DNA from: Pseudomonadota bacterium
GTDB taxonomy: Bacteria > Pseudomonadota > Alphaproteobacteria > Sphingomonadales > Sphingomonadaceae
DNA length: 8,958 nt
Assembly: GCA_023413015.1 (NCBI GenBank)
Contig: JAEZQR010000329.1
Coordinates: forward strand, 1-8,958
Direction of reading: 5' to 3'
The notes below the pieces were generated by a model. It had not been told where the DNA came from, did no database searches, and saw only the letters and a list, made by a program, of their open reading frames with translations. The first letter of the stretch is position 1. Each line of letters opens with the position of its first letter. Made by a program: the position numbers and the translations under genes. Below are positions 1-5,500 of the stretch, in pieces.

Positions 1-390
1 AACCTGTTCCTGACGCCGCCCTCGCTCGCGCAGCACGCCGGGCTCGTAGCCTTCGACTGCCGCGATGAGCTTGAGGGGCACATCCGCACCTACGCGCGGA
101 ACCGCGAACTCCTGCTCGAAGCGCTTCCAACGATGGGCCTGCAGCGCATCGCACCGCCGGACGGGGCCTTCTACATCTATGCCGATGTCGGCCACCTGAC
201 CGACGACAGTCTCGCCTTCTGTACTCGCCTGCTCGAGGCAACGGGGGTCGCCACCGCACCCGGCATCGACTTCGACCCCATCGACGGCCGGCGCTTCATG
301 CGCTTCAGCTTTGCGGTTTCGACGGACCGGATCGAGCGCGCCATTGAGGTCATGACGCCGTGGTTCAAGGCCATGCCGCCGATGGCCTGA
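1..390 (+). CDS. Class I/II PLP-dependent aminotransferase, C-terminal part (5' end outside window)
   Basis: The reading frame is open from base 1 and ends in TGA at 388-390, giving 129 residues with no start in the window. Seen: DGAFYIYAD (fragment residues 54-62), GVATAPGIDF (82-91) and RFMRFSFAVS (98-107). These match the small C-terminal domain of fold-type I aminotransferases of the aspartate aminotransferase group. In that family the Arg of the xRxSFA motif (here fragment R101) binds the substrate alpha-carboxylate. The PLP lysine and the large domain lie upstream of the window, so substrate specificity cannot be judged; an aspartate/aromatic or generic 'pyridoxal phosphate-dependent aminotransferase' label fits. 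An internal ATG at 133 is not the real start, because the conserved frame continues upstream of it. The gene is convergent with the sulfhydrylase gene, with about 200 bp between them. Confidence 0.9.
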   Translation, partial: NLFLTPPSLAQHAGLVAFDCRDELEGHIRTYARNRELLLEALPTMGLQRIAPPDGAFYIYADVGHLTDDSLAFCTRLLEATGVATAPGIDFDPIDGRRFMRFSFAVSTDRIERAIEVMTPWFKAMPPMA

Positions 391-519
391 GTGTCCAGCG
401 CGAGGTTCCTGCGGCGTGTCACCTGTTCGTTCGAAAAAGCCCGCTACCGCTGTTTCTTGAACGATGCGTGTGCTCAGCGCAGCGCGACATCAGCAACTCC
501 GAGCCGGTACCGTCCAATA

Positions 520-551
520 GGGCACGGACGTAGCTAGCGACGTCCGTGCCC
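520..551. terminator. Strong stem-loop between convergent genes, probable bidirectional terminator
   Basis: A perfect 12-bp inverted repeat, GGGCACGGACGT (520-531) and ACGTCCGTGCCC (540-551), flanks an 8-nt loop. It lies between the 3' ends of the aminotransferase (ends 390) and the minus-strand sulfhydrylase (ends 588). That position fits transcription termination for both genes. There is no clear T-run on either side, so it may act with Rho or only as a 3'-end stabiliser. The rest of 391-587 shows no gene. Confidence 0.65.
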
Positions 552-587
552 GGGATGTCAGAACTGGCCGGTCCCTAGGACGGTTGC

Positions 588-1865
588 TCAGCCGAGCGCC
601 TGCTCGAGGTCGGCGATGATGTCGTCGACGTGCTCGAGGCCGATCGACAGGCGGACGACATCGGGGCCGGCGCCGGCCAGCCGCTGCGCTCCCTCCTCGA
701 GCTGGCGGTGGGTGGTTGACGCCGGGTGGATGATGAGGCTGCGCGTGTCGCCGAGGTTCGCCAGATGCGAGAACAGCTTGACCCGGCTCACCAGCTCGAC
801 GCCGGCCTCGTAGCCGCCCTTAAGCCCGAAGGTGAACACCGCACCCGCCCCTTTGGGCACATAGCGCTGGGCCAGCGCATGGTAGCGATCATCTTCCAGC
901 CCGGCGTAGGACACCCAGGCCACCTTCGGGTGGGCCTTGAGCCAGCGCGCGACCGCCCGTGCATTGGCGCAGTGCCGCTCCATGCGCAGCGGCAAGGTCT
1001 CGATGCCGGTCAGGACCATGAAGGCGTTGAACGGCGACAAGGCGGGCCCGAGATCGCGCAGGCCCAGCGCGCGGCAGGCGACGATGAAGGCCTGGTTGCC
1101 GAAGGCTTCGGTAAATACCTTACCGTGGTAGCTGGGGTTGGGCTGCGACAGGTAGCCGAACTTGTCCGAGGCCGCCCAATCGAACCGGCCAGCATCGACG
1201 ATGATGCCGCCGAGCGAGTTGCCGTGCCCGCCCAGGAACTTGGTGAGCGAGTGGACGACGATGTCGGCGCCGTGCTCGACCGGGCGGCAGAGATAGGGGG
1301 TGGCGAGCGTTGAATCGACGACGAGCGGCACGCCGGCGGCATGCGCCACTTCGGCAATGCCGGCGATGTCCGAGATCACCCCGCCCGGGTTGGCGATCGA
1401 CTCGATGAACACCGCGCGCGTGTCGCTATCGATCGCCGCGGCAAAGGCGGCCGGATCATCCGAATCGATGAAGCGCGTCTGCCAGCCCATGCGGGCAAAG
1501 CTGGCGCCCAGCTGGTTGATTGAGCCGCCGTAGAGCTTGCGCGAAGCAACGATGTTGCGCCCCGGCTCCAGGAGCGTGTGGAATACCAGGAACTGGGCGG
1601 CGTGGCCGCTGGCGACGCCGAGCGCGCCCACCCCGCCCTCAAGGGCGGCGAGGCGCGCCTCGAGCACGCTCGTCGTCGGGTTCATGAGCCGGGTGTAGAT
1701 GTTGCCGGGCGCCTCGAGGTTGAAGAGGGCGGCCGCATGCGCGCTGTCATCGAAGGTAAAGCTGGTGGTCTGGTAGATGGGCGTCACGCGCGCGCCGGTC
1801 GTCGGATCGGGCGCGGCGCCGGCGTGGATCGACAACGTCTCGAAGTGCGGCGGGCGGTCGGTCAT
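588..1865 (-). CDS. metY: O-acetylhomoserine sulfhydrylase / aminocarboxypropyltransferase (MetY-type)
   Basis: This is a PLP enzyme of the Cys/Met metabolism family (fold type I). It converts O-acetylhomoserine plus sulfide to homocysteine plus acetate in methionine synthesis, in the cytoplasm. Seen (numbering from the upstream ATG at 1868, 426 residues): LSIHAGAAPDPTTGARVTPIYQTTSF near the N-terminus, YTRLMNPT (59-66), the glycine-rich SGHAAQF (87-93), and the PLP-lysine motif HSLTKFLGGHG with Lys210. The ending LSIGLEHVDDIIADLEQAL is also typical. About 425 residues is the usual length for MetY, longer than the roughly 390-400 of MetB/MetZ, which favours acetylhomoserine sulfhydrylase. Two ATGs sit in tandem: GAGGGAG ends 3 nt before the first and 6 nt before the second, so I chose the second (1865). 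A succinyl- rather than acetyl-homoserine substrate cannot be excluded from sequence alone. The preceding 200 bp contain no SAM-riboswitch consensus that I can recognise. Confidence 0.93.
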   Translation of the reverse strand: MTDRPPHFETLSIHAGAAPDPTTGARVTPIYQTTSFTFDDSAHAAALFNLEAPGNIYTRLMNPTTSVLEARLAALEGGVGALGVASGHAAQFLVFHTLLEPGRNIVASRKLYGGSINQLGASFARMGWQTRFIDSDDPAAFAAAIDSDTRAVFIESIANPGGVISDIAGIAEVAHAAGVPLVVDSTLATPYLCRPVEHGADIVVHSLTKFLGGHGNSLGGIIVDAGRFDWAASDKFGYLSQPNPSYHGKVFTEAFGNQAFIVACRALGLRDLGPALSPFNAFMVLTGIETLPLRMERHCANARAVARWLKAHPKVAWVSYAGLEDDRYHALAQRYVPKGAGAVFTFGLKGGYEAGVELVSRVKLFSHLANLGDTRSLIIHPASTTHRQLEEGAQRLAGAGPDVVRLSIGLEHVDDIIADLEQALG

Positions 1866-2015
1866 CATTCACTCCCTCTTCTGGCGGCGTCAGATAGCCG
1901 GGCCGCTTCCAAGGCGACCAGCGAGGATTGGTAAAGGGTGCGAAACTTCTGCTTGCCCGCCGACGAAGGGAGCAGGCAATCCGCGAGCGGCCCAGCCATG
2001 GGACGACGATCGAAA

Positions 2016-2034
2016 CCTTGAGCTGCCCTCAAGG
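2016..2034 (-). terminator. Stem-loop downstream of the exported-protein gene, possible terminator
   Basis: A perfect 7-bp inverted repeat, CCTTGAG (2016-2022) and CTCAAGG (2028-2034), has a 5-nt loop. Read on the minus strand it lies about 40 nt after the stop of the DUF6491-like gene and is followed by a short TTTC run, so a weak intrinsic terminator is plausible. It is also about 150 nt upstream of metY on the same strand, so it could instead belong to a leader of metY. An 8-bp palindrome, GGCTAGCC, abuts it at 2035-2042. The interval 1869-2072 holds no gene that I can support. Confidence 0.4.
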
Positions 2035-2072
2035 GGCTAGCCGTCCGGTGCTACAATCGCCTGATGGCGGCG

Positions 2073-2480
2073 TTACCGCTGGGCTGACTGCTTGTGATAC
2101 GGCACGAACTCGCCCAAGCCAACGAAGCCGGTCGGCATGCGCACGTTGGAGTCGTAGAGCCGGACGATGTCGATGCTGCAAAGCTGCGGCGAATGCGTGT
2201 CGGTGACCAGCACGTCCCACTTGTCGAGCGTGTTCGCGCCCGAGCGCGGACGGTTCACGTAGATCGTGCCGCTGTTCGTCTCATAGAGGATGGCGGTGCG
2301 GTCGATGATCCGGCTCGATCGGATGTCGCGCAGGTACAGGCAGTCGACCGGCTTGCCGGCCACGCGCCCTTGCAGTGCGCGATCGAGTTCGGCGGCCGCC
2401 CGCGCCTGGCGCTCCGCGGCCTGGGCGGGTGCAAGGGCGAGGAGCAGGGCTCCGGCAACCATCACGAGGCTTGGACGCAT
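2073..2480 (-). CDS. Small secreted protein, DUF6491-like
   Basis: The protein is 135 residues from the ATG at 2478-2480, preceded by AAAGG with a 7-nt spacer. The frame stays open to 2621, but the region before this ATG is not protein-like. A Sec signal peptide is visible: MRPS, a hydrophobic core at about residues 5-17 (LVMVAGALLLALA) and an AQA cleavage site near 19-22. The mature part has DCLYLRDIRSSRIID (46-60), AILYETNSGTIYVNRPRSGA (63-82), QLCSID (99-104) and FVGLGEFVPY (119-128). Its two cysteines are C47 and C101. The pattern of Cys-x-x-x-R-D-I-R-S followed by a beta-rich body and LCSID resembles the DUF6491 family as I remember it. That assignment is from memory and has not been searched. 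The function is unknown, and a periplasmic location is likely. Its C-terminus points toward metY, but the hairpin between them argues for separate transcripts. Confidence 0.78.
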   Translation of the reverse strand: MRPSLVMVAGALLLALAPAQAAERQARAAAELDRALQGRVAGKPVDCLYLRDIRSSRIIDRTAILYETNSGTIYVNRPRSGANTLDKWDVLVTDTHSPQLCSIDIVRLYDSNVRMPTGFVGLGEFVPYHKQSAQR

Positions 2481-2483
2481 GTT

Positions 2484-2836
2484 CTTGCCTTTCTGGCGAA
2501 GCGACCTGTCACCTATCGGGCAGTGTAAAATGAATATAGGTACCCCGTGCCCTGCCGGCAGGGGTGAGCCGCTGCCGCCGGTGAATAAGTCCGGGCCGGT
2601 TCGCCCGGGCTTGCGTCTCATCCGGACCGAGGTTGACCGCTGCGCCTCCTCGCCTACCCAGAGCGCACCTGTCCCTGCCGCCCTGTTGCGGGCACCCCGT
2701 GCTCGAAAAGGAGCGGTGCCGGCAGAGCGATGCTTGAGGGCAGCCTGGAAGTCGTTACGGACTCAAACCGACTGGGTGCGACGGGGCGGCTTATGCTGTC
2801 GATCCGTTGTGGCGGCCTAGTTCACGCGCGATAGGG
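2484..2836. other. Gene-free, hairpin-rich interval
   Basis: No frame on either strand here looks like a conserved protein. Three dyads stand out. CCCTGCCGGCAGGG at 2550-2563 is a 14-bp perfect palindrome. CCGGGC/GCCCGG at 2591-2608 has a 6-nt loop. The 2691-2720 structure pairs GGCACC with GGTGCC and GCTC with GAGC around a GAAAAG loop, with one 4-nt bulge (CCGT). A further CTGCC (2675-2679)/GGCAG (2721-2725) pairing could enclose the last one. The interval lies upstream of the minus-strand exported-protein gene and downstream of the minus-strand 68-residue gene, so it must contain the promoter of the former, but no convincing -35/-10 pair is visible. The AT-richer patch at 2525-2540 (GTAAAATGAATATAGG on the plus strand) is the best candidate zone. 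Confidence 0.5.
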
Positions 2837-3043
2837 TCAATGGAGCGATGTTCCCGGCGTCGGCCGCTCCTGGCGCATCTGGGCGATCTTGTCGGCCACC
2901 GCGCGCCAGACGATCAGCTGGGCGGTGTCGTTCGCGGCCAGCGCCGTGTTGATCTTCTCGTTCACCACCGCTTCGGCATCCGCCCCATGCGCGCTGATCA
3001 TCATGTTGGCGACCGACCAGATCTCCCAAGGCGCGACGGTCAT
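2837..3043 (-). CDS. Small hypothetical protein (68 residues), Trp-rich N-terminus
   Basis: ATG at 3041-3043 is preceded by GGGAG with an 8-nt spacer, and the stop is TGA at 2837-2839. The frame is open further upstream, but that part is arginine/glutamine-rich and not protein-like, so the internal ATG is chosen. Seen: MTVAPWEIWSVANMM, then AHGADAEAVVNEKINTALA, then a Trp46-containing helix (QLIVWRAVADKIAQMRQ). The protein is soluble and predicted mostly helical, with no signal peptide. It recalls a short sphingomonad family (PWEIW ... HG.. A ... L ... W) that I associate, without certainty, with the DUF6961 label. The function is unknown. It is divergent from the nuclease gene, with 95 bp between their starts. 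Confidence 0.68.
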   Translation of the reverse strand: MTVAPWEIWSVANMMISAHGADAEAVVNEKINTALAANDTAQLIVWRAVADKIAQMRQERPTPGTSLH

Positions 3044-3138
3044 GCGGCCGCTCCCGCAACACGGCCCTCGGCAGAGATTGGTGGTGCCTGTATCATCAGG
3101 CCCATCTTGTCGGCGTTGCTCCTGTTGGGGAAGACCGT

Positions 3139-3927
3139 TTGAAGATCCTCGCGCTTGCCCTGGCGGCCCTGACCATCGCTGCTGTCCCCGCCGGCGCGGC
3201 ACCGGCACAGTTCAGCTGTCCCGCGACCTTCCTCGCTGGCCAGCCGCCACTCCTCACCAACGCCAAGCTCGCGGCCCAGGCGCGCCCGCTGTGCTTTACC
3301 GCCTATGCGGTGCTGCATTCAGGCGTCACACGCACCCCGCTGTGGTCGGCCGAGCATCTGACGCGCGCCAGCGTGACATCAGCGGTCGCAATGGAGGGGC
3401 GCTCGAACCGCTTCCATGCCGAGCCCCGGCTGCCGGCATCCGAGCGCGCCGAGCTCGCCGACTATGTGCGCTCGGGGTTTGACCGCGGGCATATGGCGCC
3501 CTCGGGCGACATGCCGAGCCGCGCGGCCGACGTCGAAAGCTTCAGTCTGGCGAACATGGTGCCGCAGGCCCGGCGCCTCAATCAGGGCAGCTGGGCCAAG
3601 CTCGAGGGGATGATACGTGACATGGCGCTGACGAGTGGCGAGGCGTACGTCGTCACCGGCCCTTTGTTCGAGGGGCAGACGATCGCCTCGCTTAAACGCC
3701 GCGTGTTGGTGCCGACCTCGACCTGGAAGGCGGTCTATGTGCCGGGTCAGGGCGCGGCCGCCTACATCGCGTCCAACCAGAACAAACCAGTGTGGACGCT
3801 GGTCCCGGTTGTCGAGCTGACGCGACGCGCCGGCCTCGATCCGTTCCCGGCGCTTGATGCCGCAACCAAGGCGCGCGTAGCGGCGTTCCCGCTGCCGACC
3901 GCCACACGCCAGAGGAGCCACCGATGA
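3139..3927 (+). CDS. Secreted DNA/RNA non-specific endonuclease (DRGH/NUC family)
   Basis: This is a beta-beta-alpha-metal nuclease of the Serratia nuclease/EndoG type, which hydrolyses DNA and RNA with a Mg-dependent His. Of its 262 residues, 1-20 form a signal peptide (MKILALALAALTIAAVPAGA), so it acts in the periplasm or outside the cell. The catalytic motif DRGHMAPSGDM runs from residue 115, with H118 as general base. ANMVPQ follows at 138-143, then N148 (predicted metal ligand, 30 residues after the His as in Serratia nuclease) and E156 in QGSWAKLE. VVTGPLF (171-177) and VPTSTWKAVY are also typical, so all expected active-site residues are present. The start is TTG at 3139, chosen because it follows GGGGA by about 7 nt and directly gives the signal peptide; no ATG does so. 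The stop overlaps the next gene's ATG (ATGA), which implies translational coupling. Confidence 0.93.
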   Translation: MKILALALAALTIAAVPAGAAPAQFSCPATFLAGQPPLLTNAKLAAQARPLCFTAYAVLHSGVTRTPLWSAEHLTRASVTSAVAMEGRSNRFHAEPRLPASERAELADYVRSGFDRGHMAPSGDMPSRAADVESFSLANMVPQARRLNQGSWAKLEGMIRDMALTSGEAYVVTGPLFEGQTIASLKRRVLVPTSTWKAVYVPGQGAAAYIASNQNKPVWTLVPVVELTRRAGLDPFPALDAATKARVAAFPLPTATRQRSHR

Positions 3928-4172
3928 GACCCTTTGCGGACGACGAGGCCTCGCAGGCGATCGGCGAACTGACGGTCGAGAACGGCACCAGCCGCATCGC
4001 GATCTACGGCCAGCTCGCGGTGACCCGCGACAAGGCCGGGCTGAAGCGCGCCAAGCAGCTCAAGACGATCCTCGATGGCATCGTCGAGGTGCTTGAGGCC
4101 GACAAGGACCTGCCTGCCAAGGTCCCTGACACCACCGAAGCGCCGGTTGCGGTGAAGAACCCGTTCGCCTGA
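3924..4172 (+). CDS. Small hypothetical protein, translationally coupled to the nuclease gene
   Basis: The protein has 82 residues. Its ATG overlaps the nuclease TGA by 4 nt, with AGAGGAG placed 6 nt upstream, so the two genes are almost certainly co-translated. Seen: an acidic start (MRPFADDEAS), a likely beta segment TSRIAIYGQLAV (22-33), then a charged helix RDKAGLKRAKQLKTILDGIVEVLEADKDL (35-63) and a Pro-rich tail ending VKNPFA. There is no signal peptide or membrane segment, so it stays in the cytoplasm while the nuclease is exported. I do not recognise a named domain. A role as a protective partner for the nuclease is conceivable from the arrangement alone. Nothing in the sequence proves it, and simple co-transcription of unrelated genes is equally possible. 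Confidence 0.85.
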   Translation: MRPFADDEASQAIGELTVENGTSRIAIYGQLAVTRDKAGLKRAKQLKTILDGIVEVLEADKDLPAKVPDTTEAPVAVKNPFA

Positions 4173-4185
4173 GCGGGACGAAACC

Positions 4186-4425
4186 TCAGTTGCGGTCACC
4201 CGCGCGAAAGCGCCTCACGTCCTCGGGCGTCGCGTCGTCGGGAACGCACTTCGGCGCATAGCCGCCGGTGCGGTTCCATACCGAGCGCTTGCTGCAGCGG
4301 CTGCCGTTCGCGGCCGTGTTGTAAAGGCTCGGGCAGGTGACGGGATAGCTGGCGAGCAACTGTCGGATCGTCGCGCTCTTCCCTCCCGCTCGCGTCGAAC
4401 AATACAGCACCGGCCCGCGCTCCAT
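4186..4425 (-). CDS. Small cysteine-containing hypothetical protein
   Basis: The frame gives 79 residues from ATG at 4423-4425 to TGA at 4186-4188. The codons are strongly G/C-ending throughout, which supports coding. A TAG lies two codons upstream, so the start must be at or after this ATG. Its own ribosome site (GGGG) is too close, and a GTG at 4408-4410 with GGAG 9 nt upstream is an equally good start (74 residues). Seen: four cysteines (in LYCST, VTCPS, SRCSK, PKCVP) and a C-terminus TPEDVRRFRAG. The Cys spacing hints at two disulfides or a metal site, but there is no signal peptide. I do not recognise the family. It is convergent with the nuclease operon, only 13 bp away. Confidence 0.5.
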   Translation of the reverse strand: MERGPVLYCSTRAGGKSATIRQLLASYPVTCPSLYNTAANGSRCSKRSVWNRTGGYAPKCVPDDATPEDVRRFRAGDRN

Positions 4426-4489
4426 CCCCTAACAGCGCGGACCGCTTCCCTTGGGCTGTAATGGTCGATGACGGACAGCTTGGCCGTAA

Positions 4490-4669
4490 TCAGGCGGGCA
4501 TACGGTCCGGCTGGCGCAGCCGACTTTCGAGCGCGGCTACGGCCGCCTCGACGTGGAGGACGGCCACGCCAGCAGGGGTGGCGGCCAACTCGTCGAAGAT
4601 GCCGCGCAGCCGTACCAGCGCTGCCTCGATCGTGTCCCGCTCGCTCCCGCTAATTTCGACCGTACCCAT
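4490..4669 (-). CDS. Very small hypothetical protein (59 residues), helical
   Basis: ATG at 4667-4669, TGA at 4490-4492. Read on the minus strand it translates as MGTVEISGSERDTIEAALVR, then LRGIFDELAATPAGVAVLHV, then EAAVAALESRLRQPDRMPA. It looks real for three reasons: G/C-ending codons, a well-spaced amphipathic heptad-like pattern of Leu/Ile/Val/Ala, and a balanced acidic/basic composition. An AGGAG lies 11 nt upstream of the ATG, a little far. The protein is probably two short helices around TPAG, and it may form a small helical dimer. No known domain is recognised. It runs in the same direction as the 4186-4425 gene with a 64-bp gap, so the two may be co-transcribed. Confidence 0.6.
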   Translation of the reverse strand: MGTVEISGSERDTIEAALVRLRGIFDELAATPAGVAVLHVEAAVAALESRLRQPDRMPA

Positions 4670-4724
4670 GCCCCAATCCGCTCCTGGTTAGTTTGGAGCG
4701 CCCGGGTCCGCAGGGGTGTGCGAC

Positions 4725-4753
4725 CGGCCGCCCCGCGCGCAACAGGGCGGCCG
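4725..4753. promoter_or_regulatory. Perfect 9-bp stem-loop in a divergent intergenic region
   Basis: CGGCCGCCC (4725-4733) and GGGCGGCCG (4745-4753) pair perfectly around an 11-nt loop. The element sits between the starts of two divergent genes (minus-strand 4669, plus-strand 4949), so it is not at a 3' end and a terminator role is unlikely. It may be an operator or a leader structure. No promoter hexamers are convincing in 4670-4948. Confidence 0.4.
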
Positions 4754-4902
4754 AACAGTGAATGGCGGGTGAACCGTTACGCTGCCGTACGCCGGCCTGA
4801 GCATTGCGACGGGACAAGGCGAGCCGCTTCGGCGCAGGCCGAGACCCATCTGGCGCGAGCGCCGTTGCTACTGCGTCGGCCACCGTGCCACCGCGCCAGC
4901 GA

Positions 4903-4925
4903 ACCCGTCCTGGTGCAGGACGGGT
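4903..4925. promoter_or_regulatory. Perfect 10-bp dyad just upstream of the winged-helix-like gene
   Basis: ACCCGTCCTG (4903-4912), a GTG spacer (4913-4915) and CAGGACGGGT (4916-4925) form a perfect 23-bp dyad ending 23 nt before the likely ATG at 4949. Its length and symmetry suit the operator of a dimeric helix-turn-helix protein. That would allow autoregulation by the gene next to it, though this is inferred from position. In RNA it would be a stable hairpin just ahead of the GGGGG ribosome site. Confidence 0.5.
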
Positions 4926-4948
4926 GAGTGAGTGGGGGTTGCGTATCT

Positions 4949-5206
4949 ATGATGGACATGAGGATGGGCGCGCATGTGCGCGCGCTGACAACGGCGCAGG
5001 CGCGGGCGCTGGGGGTCATGCGGCCGCACGGCGTGTTCGACGCTTGGGCGCTGTCGAAGCGGATCACGACGCTGTACGAGTTGGAGGCGCTGGGGCTCGT
5101 TGCCCGCGGCCGACGCGGCTGGACCGACGCCGTGCTCACGCCCGCCGGGCGCACCCTGCGCGAGGCGGTGCTTCAACCCGTCGCGTACGCTGAGGCAGCC
5201 GAGTAG
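4949..5206 (+). CDS. Small winged-helix-like protein (85 residues)
   Basis: The start is taken as the first of two tandem ATGs (4949), 10 nt after a GGGG run; the second ATG (4952) or a GTG at 4928 are alternatives. Seen: LTTAQARALGVM, then FDAWALSKRITTLYELEALGLV, then ARGRRGWTDAVLTPAGRTLREAVLQ. The 'helix - YELEALGLV - R..RGW - LTPAGR.L' pattern is how the recognition helix and wing of MarR/PadR-like or other winged-helix domains usually read. Only one such domain fits in this length, so it would be a minimal DNA-binding or protein-binding domain. No effector domain, signal peptide or membrane segment is present. The upstream dyad supports a regulator. The family is not identified by name. 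Confidence 0.7.
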   Translation: MMDMRMGAHVRALTTAQARALGVMRPHGVFDAWALSKRITTLYELEALGLVARGRRGWTDAVLTPAGRTLREAVLQPVAYAEAAE

Positions 5207-5212
5207 CGCCCC

Positions 5213-5269
5213 GAGCCGGCGGCCGAAGGCCCCCTGTGTGGCTCATCGGCCGTTCATCGGGGCCGGCTC
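5213..5269. terminator. Inverted repeat between convergent small genes, possible terminator
   Basis: GAGCCGGC (5213-5220) and GCCGGCTC (5262-5269) are perfect 8-bp arms separated by 41 nt. The spacer includes a GGCC-GAA-GGCC mini-hairpin (5221-5231), and GGCCCC/GGGGCC can also pair. The region lies between the 3' ends of the winged-helix-like gene (5206) and the small membrane protein gene (5327), which suits a shared 3'-end structure. There is no T-run. A 9-bp direct repeat, CTCATCGGC, occurs at 5242 and 5273. Confidence 0.35.
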
Positions 5270-5326
5270 ATCCTCATCGGCGAGCGGGGGTTCCCTCGGG
5301 TCGCAGGTTGGGCGGCCTCCGCTCAC

Positions 5327-5497
5327 CTAACGCCGCCGCCAAGTGAGCGCGCTCAGCGAGAGCGCGCCGCCGGCGATCAGGGCGAGCAGCGCCAGCTGCG
5401 GGCCATGGGCCAGAAAGCCGCCGGCCGCAATGTCAGCGAGCGCCGTCATCGTCGCGGTCACGCTCAGTCCAAGGTAAAGCACCGGCCGGTCGGACAT
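5327..5497 (-). CDS. Small two-helix membrane protein
   Basis: The protein has 56 residues from the second of two tandem ATGs (5497). GGGAG lies 3 nt before the first ATG (5500) and 6 nt before the second, so the second is preferred. The frame continues open upstream to 5560 but without a good ribosome site. Seen: MSDRP, a hydrophobic segment VLYLGLSVTATMTALADIAA (6-25), a short GGFLAHGP link, and a second hydrophobic segment QLALLALIAGGALSLSALTW (34-53) ending in RRR. This predicts an inner-membrane hairpin with the basic C-terminus in the cytoplasm. The function is unknown. The gene is convergent with the winged-helix-like gene. Confidence 0.68.
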   Translation of the reverse strand: MSDRPVLYLGLSVTATMTALADIAAGGFLAHGPQLALLALIAGGALSLSALTWRRR

Positions 5498-5500
5498 CAT

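Noticed and set aside
726..1313. Long plus-strand frame (195 codons) opposite the sulfhydrylase gene
   Set aside because: It is an antisense shadow of a well-conserved enzyme in GC-rich DNA; its translation has no family features and no ribosome site.
1869..2072. Possible SAM or SAH riboswitch upstream of the methionine gene
   Set aside because: I looked for the conserved cores of SAM-II and SAH aptamers on the minus strand and did not recognise them; only a simple hairpin is present.
2016..2744. Shared 12-mer CTTGAGGGCAGC, on the minus strand within 2022-2034 and the plus strand at 2733-2744
   Set aside because: Several 12-mer coincidences are expected by chance in 9 kb of GC-rich sequence read on both strands, and flanking bases do not match.
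2290..2820. Plus-strand frame of 176 codons, and a 34-codon ATG frame at 2730-2834
   Set aside because: The long frame is opposite the DUF6491-like gene and is very Arg/Ser/Ala-rich. The short one has no properly spaced ribosome site and no recognisable features.
3091..3096. TATCAT as a -10 box for the nuclease gene
   Set aside because: No acceptable -35 sequence lies 16-18 bp upstream, so the promoter could not be supported.
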